NCBI GenBank assembly: GCA_963989385.1
Contig: OZ022502.1
Location: 50,585,454-50,649,453, forward strand
Origin: Ctena decussata
Lineage: Eukaryota; Mollusca; Bivalvia; Lucinida; Lucinidae
DNA: 64,000 bases
Reading direction: 5' to 3'
Shown here: positions 31,439-43,182 of the stretch, in pieces
Position numbering within the stretch: the stretch's first letter is position 1
Layout of the letters: every line of letters begins with the position of its first letter
Position numbers and translations under genes: made by a program
The notes under the pieces: model-generated
The model's input: the letters and a program-made list of their open reading frames with translations, nothing else
Database searches by the model: none
What the model was told of the DNA's origin: nothing

Positions 31439-32925
31439 AAAACAAGAGGGCCATGAGGCCCTGAATCGCTCACCTGAACAATTGGCAAGGTGGCTTTTAC
31501 TTATCATGACCTCTTGTACTCATAATTCTTCATGAACTCATTAAGACAACTGTATATACCAATTTTTTAGGCCAAAATCTTCAAAACTTTCCATGAAATC
31601 TTATGTTCTACCATTTTCCCTTATATGACCCTGCTGTAAAAGGTCAAGGTCAACACAAAGTCATAATTTGAACAATCTTGATAGTACTCAAGTACCCATT
31701 GCTACATACAAAGTCTCAAGGCCATCAGTCAATTGGTTCTTGAGAAGAAGATTTTTAAAGGTATTTATCATATATGGGCGTGGCGGCCATGTTGGTCATG
31801 TGTTCAGGACCGTTAGATTTTTTTTTTTCATTTCCTCAACCCCTCTATGCTCTATATGAAATTTGGTTTCAATTGGCCCAGTGGTTTTAGAGCAGATTGT
31901 TTGAAATTGTCAAAATTTGAGATTTCTGGGTCAAAGGTCAAAGATTGACCTTGACCTCTTGTACTCACAAATCTTCATGTACTCATTAAGATGATTGTAT
32001 ATACCAATTTTTAGGCCAAAATCTTCAAAACTTACCATGAAATCTCATGTTCTAGCATTTTCGGATATTTGACCTTGCCGTAAAAAAGGTCAAGGTCAAC
32101 CCAGAGTCATAATTTAAACAATCTTGACAGTACTTGAGTACCCAATGCTACATACCGAGTTTCAAGGCCATAGGTCTACTGGTTCTGGAGAAGAAGATTT
32201 TTAAAGGTTTTTACCATATATGGGCGTGGTGGCCATGTTGGTCATGTGACCTGGACCATATGAACAAATTTTCATTCCCTCAACCCCTGGAGGATCTATA
32301 TGAAATTAATTACAATTGGCCTAGTTGTTTATGAGGAGATTGTTTGATATTGTCAAAATAGGAGAGTTCTGGGTCAAAGGTCAAAGAATGACCTTGACCT
32401 CTTGTACTCATAAATCTTCATGTAGTCATTAAGATGACTGTATGTACCAATTTTTAGGCCAAAATCTTCAACAGTTTCCAAGATATCTTATGTTGCAGCA
32501 TTTTGCCATATAAAAGCATAAGGAAGCAAATTTGACCTTACCGTAAAAAAGGTCAAGGTCAACCCAAGGTCATAATTTGAACAATCTTGGTAGTACTCGT
32601 GTACCCGATGCTACATACCAAGTTTCAAGGCCATCGACCTATTGGTTCTGGAGAAGAAGATTTTTTCAGGTTTTTACCATATATGGGCATGGCGGCCATG
32701 TTGGTCATGTGACCAGGACCGTTTGAACAACTTTTCGTTCCTAAGGTCCCAGGAGGCTCTATCTGAAATTTGGTTACAATCGGCCCAGCGGTTTCAGAGG
32801 AGAAGTCGTTTGAAAGTGTGGACGGACGGACGGACGGACGGACGGACGGACGGACGGACGACGGACAACGGAGCCTTACCATCCTATAAGCTCCCCCGGA
32901 GCCGCTGGCTCAGGTGAGCTAAAAA
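31439..32925 (+). mobile_element. Pearl/Helentron-like element, family P1, copy d
   Basis: It starts AACAAGAGGGCCATGAGGCC and CGCTCACCTGA. It ends with an uninterrupted GGAC run (GACGGACGGACGGACG...), then CCGGAGCCGCTGGCTC and AGGTGAGCTAAAAA. Three body units of about 450 bp contain AATCTTGATAGTACTCAAGT and TATATGGGCGTGGCGGCCAT (31.7, 32.1, 32.6 kb). Non-coding. Confidence 0.78.
32820..32865. repeat. (ACGG)n microsatellite in P1d
   Basis: About ten GGAC repeats directly precede the terminal hairpin of P1d, the microsatellite position typical of pearl-type elements. Confidence 0.9.
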
Positions 32926-33118
32926 TTGCTATATTTATTGTGCATAGTATAGTTAATAAAGGTAAACCACAATCTACAACTGCTTGTTCATGCTTCACAT
33001 GGGCATACATTTGTGCAGCTTTTCTGGTGAATCTGAGGATTCTGATTTTTTTTTTTTTCATAAAAATCAAAATATCCATTCACATAGCAGAGGCACAGAC
33101 ATAAGGCAAGAGTTTGAT

Positions 33119-33283
33119 AGTACTTCCAAGATAGAATTTTCTTATTTTCTCCATAAAATCATACACTGTGACCCCTCATTAGAGATGCAAGATGGTTCTA
33201 ATGAGGGGTCACAACCTATGTTTATATATGAAAGATTATCAGAATTAGGAATTTTAAAAGAATTATCTTCAAATACCTTACTG
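33119..33283. mobile_element. Palindromic MITE (CAGAGCTC family), end-deleted
   Basis: The core CACTGTGACCCCTCATTAGA ... TTCTAATGAGGGGTCACAAC is preserved. The outer AGAGCTC ends are lost. Confidence 0.6.
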
Positions 33284-33391
33284 TCAGAACCATGGTAACT
33301 TCTACATGTATTTTGACGTTCAATATTATTCTTTTCAAAGATAACCTTCTTACATATCCTTAGCACAACAGGGTGAAATATCTGAACCTAG

Positions 33392-33501
33392 CATAAATTC
33401 CTTTTCCAATTCCAAAATCCATTTTTCAAGTTCTGAAGGTCTGAAGCATAAATTCTTTTTCCAACTCCAAAATCCATTTTTCAAATTCTGAAGGACTGAA
33501 G
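33392..33501. repeat. 55-bp direct duplication
   Basis: CATAAATTCCTTTTCCAATT... and CATAAATTCTTTTTCCAACT..., each ending TTCTGAAGG.CTGAAG, lie in tandem with a few mismatches. Confidence 0.85.
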
Positions 33502-33699
33502 CTGTTTCTCCTACCACACAGTTCCATGTCCAACAAATGCCAATTATTTTAACCTAATACAGCATATTAAACTTGACCTTTTCTGACAGATACATTATCC
33601 TATCAAAAAATGATAAAAGTGACAATTTAGGGCAAAGATTCACACAGAATGACCTTAGCCAACTGTTCTGACCCATATCAGACTGCTCTTCTGTAGTGC

Positions 33700-34390
33700 C
33701 TCTGTGATCTTTAAGATGAATGGGTACACTTTCAGGGAAAGCAACTCTACCAACTTCTTTCCTTCAAGAGTTGACTCATTTTAGAAGGGCTACTATGTCT
33801 AGGAAAGCAAACAAGTTGTTTGCCTTTTGTTAATATGACAGAAAGCAAACTAAATTCTGAAAACAAGTGAAAACAGACTCAGTGGACCCTCTTTACAACA
33901 ACAGCATTTGTTACAAACATTTTGATGCTAAACTGAATTTGCTGTTATGAAGAATATATATTTTGTACAATAAAGCCATTCCTGTGCATAGTAAGAAAAC
34001 ATTTTTAGGGAATTTTTCTGTTGTAATGACTGCCGTTATAAAGAGGGCTGACTGTATCATAAAGTTGTGCTTAAGCCCTCCTCAACTGCAGCCACCTCCC
34101 TGCAAGAACCTGCACCCCAGCCCCCTTGCCCCAACCCTCCCCAACCCCCTTCACACGGAAGAAGCATTAAATAAATCTACCTTCATACAGCAGCAGTTTC
34201 ACATATTTTATATTTTTACAGCCAGGTGGCACAAAAGCAACTTAAGGTTATCATTTTTAATTCCCAGTTCAGAAAACACCGAAAGAAACTTCTGTATCCT
34301 TCTATCACATGCACAGAAAGTTGCATGAATATGTTATCGATACTTATTAATAGAAAATCCATTAAATAACGTCCTAACGCAAAATATTTG
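33700..34390. other. Intron with degraded foldback repeat and C-rich patch
   Basis: About 33700-33830 carries foldback-family phrases (AATGGGTACACTTTCAGGG, CTTTCCTTCAAGAGTTGAC). 34079-34160 is C-rich. No exon is supported here despite open frames. Confidence 0.4.
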
Positions 34391-34399
34391 GGAAGAAGC

Positions 34400-34485
34400 T
34401 CCTGAGCAAACAGAGTAGACCCAGATAGACTGCTCCTTTGGAGCAGCCTGATCAGGGTCTGCACTGTTTGCCAGTCCAAAAGAAC
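34400..34485. repeat. Palindrome (GACTGCTCC/GGAGCAGTC family)
   Basis: AGACTGCTCCTTTGGAGCAG lies at the centre, flanked by GCAAACAGAGTAGACCC and GGGTCTGCACTGTTTGC. Similar palindromes: 40328-40395, 43183-43266, 45501-45578 and 54779-54850. All carry the CAAACAG/CTGTTTG outer arms. Confidence 0.7.
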
Positions 34486-34849
34486 ACTATGATCAGATAA
34501 AAAGTCAAAATGATGAATTTTTAGGACAATTACGGTGACTGGTTTAGGTGCCATAATATTTTGGGAAATTACGGTACTGCAGGGAGAATATGAAGCTGGC
34601 ATGTTTTGAACTTAAGCCAGAAAATAAACAATCTAATAGCTGTTTTCTCAAAACTGCAGCTGAATTAAATTACAAAACATATTATCCCAAAAACTACTTT
34701 ATCAATAAAGTCAGTTTCAGTATTTTTATCTAAAATGTCAAAAAAAGAAGTAACTCAACCCCTACCCAGGCCAAGGGAACACAATTTGTTCACATTTAAA
34801 TTCTACTGTCCTTGGTTATGTCAAGCAAACAGACCCTATCTTGCATTAT

Positions 34850-35764
34850 CACCTTAGTCCATGAATATGACTAGCACATATCACCTTAGTTCCATCTGCG
34901 CATGAATATGCCACACAAGAAGATTCCAACCTAAAAGCACCTTAGTCCAATCTGCTCATGAATATGCCACTCAGATCGATCAAGACGATTCCTACCTCAC
35001 ATCAAATCAGTCCAATCTGTTCATGAAATATGCCACACAAGACTCCTACCATGGATATGCCACTAAGACACTAAGAAGATTCCTCTTCCACCTTAGTCCA
35101 ATCTGTTCATGAATATGCCACACAAGCAGATTCCTACCACATAGTGTCATATCCAATCTGTTCATGAATATGCCATGAAGAAGAGGCCTACCACATATCA
35201 CCTCAGTCCAATCTGTTCGAAAATATGCCACACAAGAAGATTCCTACCACACATCACCTTAGTCCAATCTGTTCATGAATATGCCACACAAGAAGATTCC
35301 TACCACATAGTGTCATATCCAATCTGTTCATGAATATGCCATGAAGAACAATCTTACCACATATCTATCCCCTTAGTTCAATCTGGTCATGAACATGCAA
35401 AAACGAAGAAAATTCCTACCACATATCACCACTGTCAAATCTGTTATGAATATGCCACAAGAAGATTCCTACCAAGTATCGGCTAAGTCCATTCTGTACA
35501 TGAATATGCCACACAAGAAGAAGAGTTGTATTACATTCACCTTGGTGCATATGGTCATGAATATGCCACACAAGAAGATTCCTACCACACAGTGTCATAT
35601 CCAATCTTTTCATGAATATATGCCACACAAGAAGATTCCTACCACATAATGTCATACCCAATCTTTTCATGAATATACCACACAAGAAGATTTCTACCAC
35701 ATATCACCTTAGTCCAATCTGTTCATGAATATGCCACTAAGAAGATTCCTACCACATATCACCT
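34850..35764. repeat. Minisatellite, unit about 58 bp, left part
   Basis: Units contain AATCTGTTCATGAATATGCC, ACACAAGAAGATTCCTACCA and ACATATCACCTTAGTCC, with substitutions and small length changes. The array continues at 38393-39400 on the other side of a TIR element. Confidence 0.9.
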
Positions 35765-35872
35765 TAGGGCGCGTTTACACGACCAAAGTTTCTATGACAA
35801 AGTAGGTTTGTCACAGAAAAATTTGCTCGTGTAAATGCCAAAATATGACAATGTTTCTTTCATCCATGTGAT

Positions 35873-37260
35873 GTCTCCCGGATCATCCGGGAGTCTCCCG
35901 GAAATGGAGCCCATCTCCCGCGCTCCCGGAAAGTATTCAGAATCTCCCGGATGCTGAATTTTCATGTCAAAATTTTTTCTGAACCGTCCATTTTGCGGTA
36001 ACTACCTACCCGGCGGCTGTCAAAAGGATTAACTGTCAGTGACCTAATTACCTAACAGGGTGCAATATAGGACGTGTCATTCCGAGGGGTATTCGCTGAT
36101 CAGACGCAGCGAGGTGTTAAATTGGCTAGCGCACCAGTAAAGGTACCTGTTCTAACTGTAATAGCAGGTAACTTTTACCGAGAGCAAATGACTTTTATTG
36201 CATCACGGCTTCATGCATCGGTCATTGTTTATGTCATTGAGTTGCACAAATGCAATAGATACAAGTGCCGCCAATCGACAATGATTCCATATCGATTTTT
36301 TTCAGTAAACATGTCAGATACGTAATGTACAGTCATAATATATATCGATCATGCAAAATTTGCGCAGGCTGATCAGATCATACTTTCATCAAATCATCAC
36401 GGGTGCCAGCAATTTTTTTTTGTGTGTTTTATAGTTAAGTCGGTTCGTTCACTTTAAGAATAGTTTCCCGCGTTTTCCTGTCCAGTTCCCGCCGATTTAG
36501 ACGCATCGTTTTGAAATGAGAACCAGTGTGAATTTATAAATAAAACATGGGAAATCCGCGATTTTCAGCATCTGACTGAGACAGAAATATGCCATTCTAC
36601 AAGTTTACTGACCCAAATATGCAGCTATATTTGTTCTTAATCAATTTTCAACGAAAATAGACAGCTCTAATGACAGGCATGCTCATTAAAGTGTAGAATA
36701 TAACTCCGTTTTAAGATAAACAGATTTTGAGTTTTTAACAAGTGTCAGCTTTCATCAAAAATAACTGGAGCAAATCGGACCCATCATACAAGATGCAATT
36801 TTGGATGTTTATATTGAGTGTTAGGGAAAAGAGGGGAGGGGTGATGGTTTGAGAATGCCTGATAATCAGATTATTTTTTCTTCTTTTTTTGCAATTTAGC
36901 AATGGAATGGTCAGCACTAACACTATGAACAGTACTGTTGAATTACACTGTAAATTGAACTTAGGATGGTAGTGTTACAGTACTGCACTGAAATGGCATA
37001 CTTTTGAGGATATATTTGAAGTATTGGGTAACTCAAAAGTAAAGAAGTTAAACAAACTATACAACTGTACTTTAGTTCATGTTAAGAACCTCCACCCCCC
37101 CCCCCCACCCCACCCCACCCCACCCCCACCACCACCAAAAAAACAACAACATGAATTAGTGAAGTACTCGAAACAACGCGTCAAAGTTGCCGTCAAAAAG
37201 TCTCCCTGATGGGGAACTCAATCTCCCTGAAATGAAATCCAGATCTCCCTCATGGTCCTC
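35873..37260. other. Unrecognised insert inside the 2.6-kb TIR element
   Basis: It is bounded by CATGTGATGTCTCCCGG near the left and CTCCCTCATGG...CATCACATG near the right. It begins with a palindrome CCCGGATCATCCGGG. An 83-codon frame (36074-36325, +) has no recognisable domain. A C/A-rich run is at 37087-37140. It could be a non-autonomous transposon. Confidence 0.35.
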
Positions 37261-37379
37261 AAGAGTTCATCACATGTATGTTCTTTGACAAATATATATG
37301 GTAAAGTTACTTCGATAAATAAATTTGTCTGTGTAAACGGAGAACTTTGCTAAAGATAATGTAACGAAGTACATTTCTA

Positions 37380-38153
37380 TAGTCCGTTTGGTCCCATATG
37401 CAAACGGGGTTTTGCTTATTTTCTCGAAAACGATGACAGTTCCATCAAATGTTCCAATGTCCTAATGATTCCTCCAACTATACATATCAGAATACGGAAA
37501 GTCCAAATTTTTGGATGCTTTTGTAAAATATTTTCCATTTACCTTAATGCAAAACCTTAGCAGTTACACTTGAGGGCGTCATATGCTTGTTAGAACAGCC
37601 AAAATATTGTTGATAGGCAACAGCGTAAGCTCGTTGTTTACTACAGGTGTGGGCGTATATGAATGAAATAGTAAAATGTATTCACCTGCCCGCACGCGTA
37701 ACGCATGGTATCACTGGTCAGGTGGTACTATGTTGTAAATAAATAATGAACTATTATATTATTTTGCGAACAAAAATTGTATGTTTTAAAATTTGATAAT
37801 ATATGGGTTAAACAAACAGTAGAAAAAAATGGATTTAGAATAAAATTTCAATTAATTATGCAAATTTTGTTCTAGGGATAGCATACATTGGTCACATGCT
37901 CTAACACGTAAAACTAAACGGGAATTCCAACAGCCAGCTTTTACTCCCTTGTAATTTAGAGGTGAAATTGACACATTTTAGGTCATGTTTTTGTATAGAA
38001 ACTTTTTTATGCAAAACCTCACACTTCTGCAAAATTATGATTTTGTTATGTATAGGATGAAAATTAAGAATGAGCGATTCGAAAATCTTTTACCTCTCAC
38101 AAATTTTGAGAAAATATTGGGGATGCCGTTTGCATTTGGGAGCAAACGGACTA
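37380..38153. mobile_element. Nested TIR MITE, 774 bp
   Basis: The ends TAGTCCGTTTGGTCCCATAT and ATTTGGGAGCAAACGGACTA form a TIR of about 28 bp with two to three mismatches. TA is duplicated on both sides. It sits between the two subterminal parts of the 2.6-kb element, so it inserted later. The interior is AT-rich with no recognised protein. Confidence 0.75.
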
Positions 38154-38392
38154 TACAAGCGTGGAAAATGTGACAAAGATTTTGTTTCATTGCTGCAGGT
38201 AACTTTGACGAATAATATTTGGTCGTGTGAACACTGCAGCAAATATTTCATTGCCAAAGTTTATGTGACAAAGATTCTATGGCACATTTTCTTTCACAAA
38301 TAATTTGCTCCGTGTAAATGCAAAAAGTTTGTCATACTTTCTTTGTTAAAGTTTCTGTGACATAGAAACTTTGCTCGTGTAAACACGCCCTA

Positions 38393-39400
38393 AGTCCAAT
38401 TTTAGTCCAATCTGTTCATGAATATGCAACTAAAAAGATTCCCACCACATATCATCTTAGGCCAATCTGTTCATGAATATGCCAATAAGAAGATTCCTAC
38501 CACATAGTGTCATATCCAATCTGTTCATGAATATGCCACTAAGAAGATTCCTTCTACATATCATCTTAGACCAATCTGTTTATGAATATGCCACTAAGAA
38601 GATTCCTACCACATAGTGTCATATCCAATCAATTCATGAATATGCCACTAAGAAAATACCTACCACATAGTGTCATATCCAATCTGTTCATGAAAATGCC
38701 ACTAAGAAGATTCCTACCACACAGTGTCTTATCCAAGATTCCAACCTCACATTACCTCATCCCAGTCTGGTCACAAACATGCCAACACAAGAAGATTCCT
38801 ATCACATATCACCTTAGTCCAATCTGTTCATGAATATGCCACACAAGAAGAAGAGTTGAACCACAAATCACCTTAGCTCAATATGTTCATGAATATGCCA
38901 TACTAGAAGATTCCTACCACATATTGTCATATTCAATCGGTTCATGAATATGTCATATCTAGGACATCAATTTTGTTCATCTTTTCATAAATATGTCACT
39001 CAAAAAAAAGCCCGATCTTGTGCTGACACATAAAAACTCCTATCTCATGTTGTTAAATCAAATTCATGAATAAGTCACACAAGCAACTAATATCTCACAG
39101 TATCATAACAGTCCAACCCTCTTCATGAATATGACACACCTGAAGACTAACTCCAAAATATCACATCAGTATAATCCAATTCATGAATATGTTACACATG
39201 CTAACCTCCATTTTTTCACATTAGTTCATTTCTAGTTCATGAACATATCACATATGGAGACTTTTATCACATCCACCCTGTCCGTTTCATAAATATGAAT
39301 ATGTCACACAAGCACTATCACATCAGTTCATTCCAGTTCATGAAATTGTCCAATCAAAGACCTCCATCTCATATCATCACAACAGTCCAATCATGCACAT
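38393..39400. repeat. Minisatellite, unit about 58 bp, right part
   Basis: Continuation of the 34.85-35.76 kb array: CAATCTGTTCATGAATATGC, CACTAAGAAGATTCCTACCA and CATAGTGTCATATCC. Units become progressively more diverged toward 39.4 kb (TTCATGAATATGTCACA). Confidence 0.88.
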
Positions 39401-39439
39401 GAATGTGTTACACAAGACTACAACCATCTAACATCAGTC

Positions 39440-39620
39440 AAGTTCATGAATGTAGGACTGACACTTCCTGTTTGCTTCCCTGAGTGATGAAACCTTCGAA
39501 AAATGAGTCTACTCTTTAAGGAAAGAATTTGCTCCAACAGGAGCAAATTCTTTTCTTTTAGAGCTGACTTCCATTGAGAAGGGAAGCAAAAATGAAAACA
39601 GCAAAGTTGCTCCCACTGAA
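39440..39620. repeat. Foldback-family repeat, partial
   Basis: AAGAATTTGCTCCAACAGGA with GCAAATTCTTTTCTTTTAG forms the central hairpin, flanked by CTTCCTGTTTGCTTCCC and AAGGGAAGCAAA. Partial member of the family at 13584-13822. Confidence 0.55.
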
Positions 39621-39710
39621 AGCTCAAGAAAACAGAAAAACATATGTACAGCATTTATCCAAAATTCGGCTCAGACAGACCTCCATGAAATACATTTTTG
39701 TATGCCTTAC

Positions 39711-40015
39711 AATTATTGCCAGCAATGCTGATGCCATTTACAAATATAGCCAGCAATGATGGTGCCATTTAGGATTGTTACCAACAATGATGGTGTCATT
39801 TACTATTATTGCCAGCAATGTTGGTGCCATTTACAATTATTGCCAGCAATGACGGTGCCATTTACAATTATTGCCAGCAATGATGGTGTCATTTACAATT
39901 AAAACCAGCAATACTGGTGCTATTTACAATTATTACCAGCAATGTCTATGCGCTCAACCTTTATTGACAGCATTGCTGGTCCATTTACAATTATTGCCAG
40001 CATTATGCTGGAGCC
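39711..40015. repeat. Minisatellite, unit about 33 bp
   Basis: Nine or so units of ATTATTGCCAGCAATGATGG + TGCCATTTACA repeat with substitutions. Unrelated to the neighbouring 58-bp array. Confidence 0.9.
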
Positions 40016-40327
40016 ATGATATGCCTTGGAAATATAAAACTATTACATTTATCAAAATTAAGCTTCTGAAATTCCTCCAAAACAAACTCTAAATTCTTGT
40101 TGAAAATATGTCTAAGAAATGCCTCCCTGCATTTTTATTAATTACTTTACCTCAAAAAGTAACAGCGATAAATATCCTCTTTCACCCAGAATACCGTAAT
40201 TACCATAAATATAGTCATACCTCAATCAATTACCGTAATTAATTGTAATTAATTAGTATTGTATTTAATGTATTAATTAGATGATCTTACTATCTAGTGA
40301 TATGCGAAAATCTTGGTAACAGAATGG

Positions 40328-40395
40328 CAAACATGCAGACTCTGATCAGACTGCTCCTGTAGGAGCAGTCTGATCTGGGTCTGCAATGTTTGCTC
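40328..40395. repeat. Palindrome (GACTGCTCC/GGAGCAGTC family)
   Basis: ATCAGACTGCTCCTGTAGGA and GCAGTCTGAT form a perfect stem, with GCAGACTCTG/GGGTCTGC outside. Confidence 0.75.
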
Positions 40396-40665
40396 GGTAG
40401 TTCCGTCCCAATATTTTGGGTCATCATGGCAAAGCAGCAAAATCTATTAGAAATTTTCAATTACCAAAATGATACCTTCTTCTTGGAAAACTACCAAACA
40501 TTTCATTTTTAATGGTTGAAGATAAACATGAAATATTATGTATGGATAACCATAATTTAACTTGACAACTACAGTAGCTAAACAGTTGGTCAGCCATCAT
40601 AAAGATAATGCTTTCTGATTACAAGATTGCTGTAAACATATTTTACCATATAAATTCTAACAATT

Positions 40666-40810
40666 CAGTGAGTGAGGGACTGAACTCGAGCTTAGCGTCC
40701 TACCAACAATGAGGTCATGTGGAGACGGGACCTCAGTTTAAAGTCTCATCCGAAAGACCGGAGAAGTGGGTGATCGATCTTGCGACCCCTGGATTGGAAG
40801 TCCGGAGTGT
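40666..40810 (-). mobile_element. tRNA-derived SINE, family B, copy 3 (5' truncated)
   Basis: It contains CGGGACCTCAGTTTAAAGTC and GATCTTGCGACCCCTGGATT as in 23109-23272. The tRNA A-box end is missing or degraded. Confidence 0.65.
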
Positions 40811-41245
40811 TCTAACAATACAGACATCTAAATAATACCGTAATTATTTCTTTACCATATTCATTCTAAAAAAAAATAGGGACACCTAAAGTAAATACTG
40901 AAATTATCCTAAAATCAAACAGCTCAGTTTTACAGTACAGTAATTCATCCAAACAATACAGATGGAATTGCAAACAGTGTGGACACCTTTCAGAGCAGTC
41001 TGATCTAGGTCTAAACTGTTTGTTCAGACCTATCTGTCCAAATATTTAGAATTTGTATGGTATTTAATGCCAATATCACTGAAGTTCTGAGCAACCTCAG
41101 GTGTGTCTGTATGCATGTCAACCTCTCCATAAAGAACATCCATGTTAGCTAATCCTGAACATCAATTTGAGCTAATCCTGAACATCCAAGTTAGCTAATC
41201 CTTTGAGAATCAGACCGGTTTCACTATAAAATATTGTATTTAACA

Positions 41246-41809
41246 AAGCTCCAGATAAGATAGTTTTTTAAGGATAATTCTGGGATAATTTTTCTTATTT
41301 CTCAATGAAAACCTATGTTGTGACCCCTCATTAGAACCGCCTCGCTTGAAAACCTAGGTTGTGACCCCTCAATAGAACCGTCTCGCTTGAAAACCTATGT
41401 TGTGACCCTCATTAGAACTGTCTACTTGAAAACCTAAGTTGTCACCCCTCATATGAAACATCTCACTTTGAAACCTAAATTGTAACCCCTCATTAGAACG
41501 GTTTCGCTTGAAAACCTAAGTTGTGACCCCTCATCAGAACCATCTGGCTTGAAAACCTAAGTTGTGACCCCTAATTAGAACCGTCTCACTAGAAAACCTA
41601 AGTTGTGACCCCTCATTAGAACTGTCTCAGCAAGACGGTTCTATTGAGGGTATTAGAACCGTCTCCCTTGAAAATCTATGTTGTGACCCCTCATTAAAAC
41701 TGTCTCAGTGAGACAGTTCTAATGAGGGGTCACAACTTAGGTTTTTATGGAGATCTATCAATATTTATCCCTAAATTATCCATATTACCCTTTCTCATCT
41801 GGAGCTCTG
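41246..41809. mobile_element. Palindromic MITE with amplified inner arm
   Basis: The ends AAGCTCCAGATAAGATAG and TCTCATCTGGAGCTCTG are those of the CAGAGCTC family. The left arm unit GAAAACCTATGTTGTGACCC + CTCATTAGAACCGTCTC is repeated about seven times (41306-41710) at roughly 60-bp spacing before the single right arm. Normal copies are about 200 bp; this one is 564 bp. Confidence 0.8.
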
Positions 41810-42194
41810 TTTATAACCACTTTCCAAGATTTATGTAAAGCAGGTAAAACCATCTGGCTCAGTATTTACATTAACAGATAACGTGTAGATATCAATATAG
41901 ATAATATGAGTCCTCAAAAGTGATAAATCAAATATTGGCATATAGGAACAGAGAAAATTCAGACCAGCATGTGCATTCACAGACTGGTCTGAGACACTGC
42001 TGTTCACAAAACTTAGGTTTTCCAGCAGTCAGAAATCACCTACACATATTGAGTCAGTGACTGATTGAACTAAGATTGCTGTGATATGCTGCAGTCTTTC
42101 ATTCACACCTTTTTATAATGCAAACTGTGGCAGGATAAATAAATACGTGGCATTCTGTTATGCAATCTCAGCTAATAACCTTCAGACCGCTGGA

Positions 42195-42405
42195 TTAACT
42201 CTTTCAGTACCAAAAAGCAGACGACAAAATTAACGTCTGCAAAAATTAAAAAAATGCCTTGTCCAAGACTTTTTGTATTGAGAATTCAAAGACTAGAGGG
42301 CAAACAGTGTAGATCTAGATGAGGCGGCTCATTATGAGCCGCCTCATCAGGATCTACGCTGTTTGCAAATTTTGCTAATTGCGTCACTGGGGCTTAAAGA
42401 GTTAA
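42195..42405. mobile_element. TTAA-flanked palindromic MITE (GAGGCGGCTC family), copy 1
   Basis: TTAACTCTTTCAGTACCAAA at the left and GGGCTTAAAGAGTTAA at the right, bounded by TTAA. The palindromic centre is GAGGCGGCTCATTATGAGCC within TAGATCTAGATG/CATCAGGATCTACG. Subterminal GCAGACGACAAAATTAACGT. Copies also at 44262, 44709, 54999, 55395, 57184 and 59087. TTAA targets suggest piggyBac-type mobilisation. Confidence 0.8.
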
Positions 42406-42439
42406 AGCAATGAGTGATAGTAATGCTTGAGATTACTTG

Positions 42440-42652
42440 TATTCATTTTCACAAAAATATATGTAGTGGCTCCTCATCAGAACGGCTTGAACTGCCTCCT
42501 TGTATTTTGTGACTCCTCACAAGAGCTGCTAGAACTGCCTCATCGTGAGGCAGTTCTAGCAGTTCTAGAGAAGGGCCACAAAATATGTGCTGAGCAGTAA
42601 GAAAAATTGTCCGAGAATTATTGTCACAAGCCCACCTAATCTCATGCTCTAT
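42440..42652. mobile_element. Diverged palindromic MITE related to the CAGAGCTC family
   Basis: The centre AGAACTGCCTCATCGTGAGG + CAGTTCTAG forms a long stem, with TGTAGTGGCTCCTCATC and GAGAAGGGCCACAAAATATG outside. The left terminus is lost; AATCTCATGCTCT remains at the right. Confidence 0.55.
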
Positions 42653-42676
42653 AAAACAAGAATTCAGCAAAAGGCA

Positions 42677-42833
42677 GTTGAGTGAGTAAACTTGGGTTTC
42701 AAGTCTCACCAACACATAGGTCATGCAGACACGGGACCTCACCCAAAAACTGAAGGGGCAGGGGATTAAACCTGCCACCCCTGGATTGGTAGGCTAGTGG
42801 GTTATAAAGTACATGTACACCATCACCGCTCCC
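42677..42833 (-). mobile_element. tRNA-derived SINE, family B, copy 4
   Basis: The reverse complement opens GGGAGCGGTGATGGTGTACA, then ACCCACTAGCCTACCAATCC and GGGTGAGGTCCCGTGTCTGC. Same body as copies 1-3. Confidence 0.7.
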
Positions 42834-43182
42834 ACAAAAGGTGGCGTCTCAGGCTCTCAGTTGTCTGCACAAGTTCACAAAACACACTTTCTCACAGTCT
42901 TACATTACAAAATTTAGACTACCTTCATGGACATAGCAGTGGAACAGTCTACACAAAACAGGGCTAAACCAGAAACTCAACAAAAGTTTACATGGTCAAT
43001 GCCACTGACACAAATATCAGAAAATTAATATTTATGTCTCGCTCTCTTTCCTAGTTGCATGTGTGACAATAAAACTATTTAGTTCCTTGTAAAAGTCTTG
43101 CAAAAAGTACAAATCTAATGTAAATTCATCCTCATTTACTAAGCCCAGTGGTACCACAAAATTTCTAAGTATTGGGACAGAA

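Larger units (their letters stand above)
35767..38390. mobile_element. TIR DNA element of 2.6 kb inserted in the minisatellite
   Basis: The left end GGGCGCGTTTACACGACCAA and right end TTGCTCGTGTAAACACGCCC form a TIR of about 32 bp (roughly 29 matches), flanked by TA. Subterminal copies of TTTGCTCGTGTAAA and AAAGTTTCTATGACA lie inside both ends. No transposase was recognised. A second element (37380-38153) and a CTCCCGG-bounded block (about 35873-37260) are nested within it. Confidence 0.75.

Noticed and set aside
36074..36325. Transposase of the 2.6-kb TIR element
   Set aside because: The 83-codon frame shows no DDE or DNA-binding motif I can recognise; kept only as part of the unrecognised insert.
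34850..39400. CRISPR-like array of repeats
   Set aside because: The units are diverged tandem repeats without unique spacers, in an animal intron.
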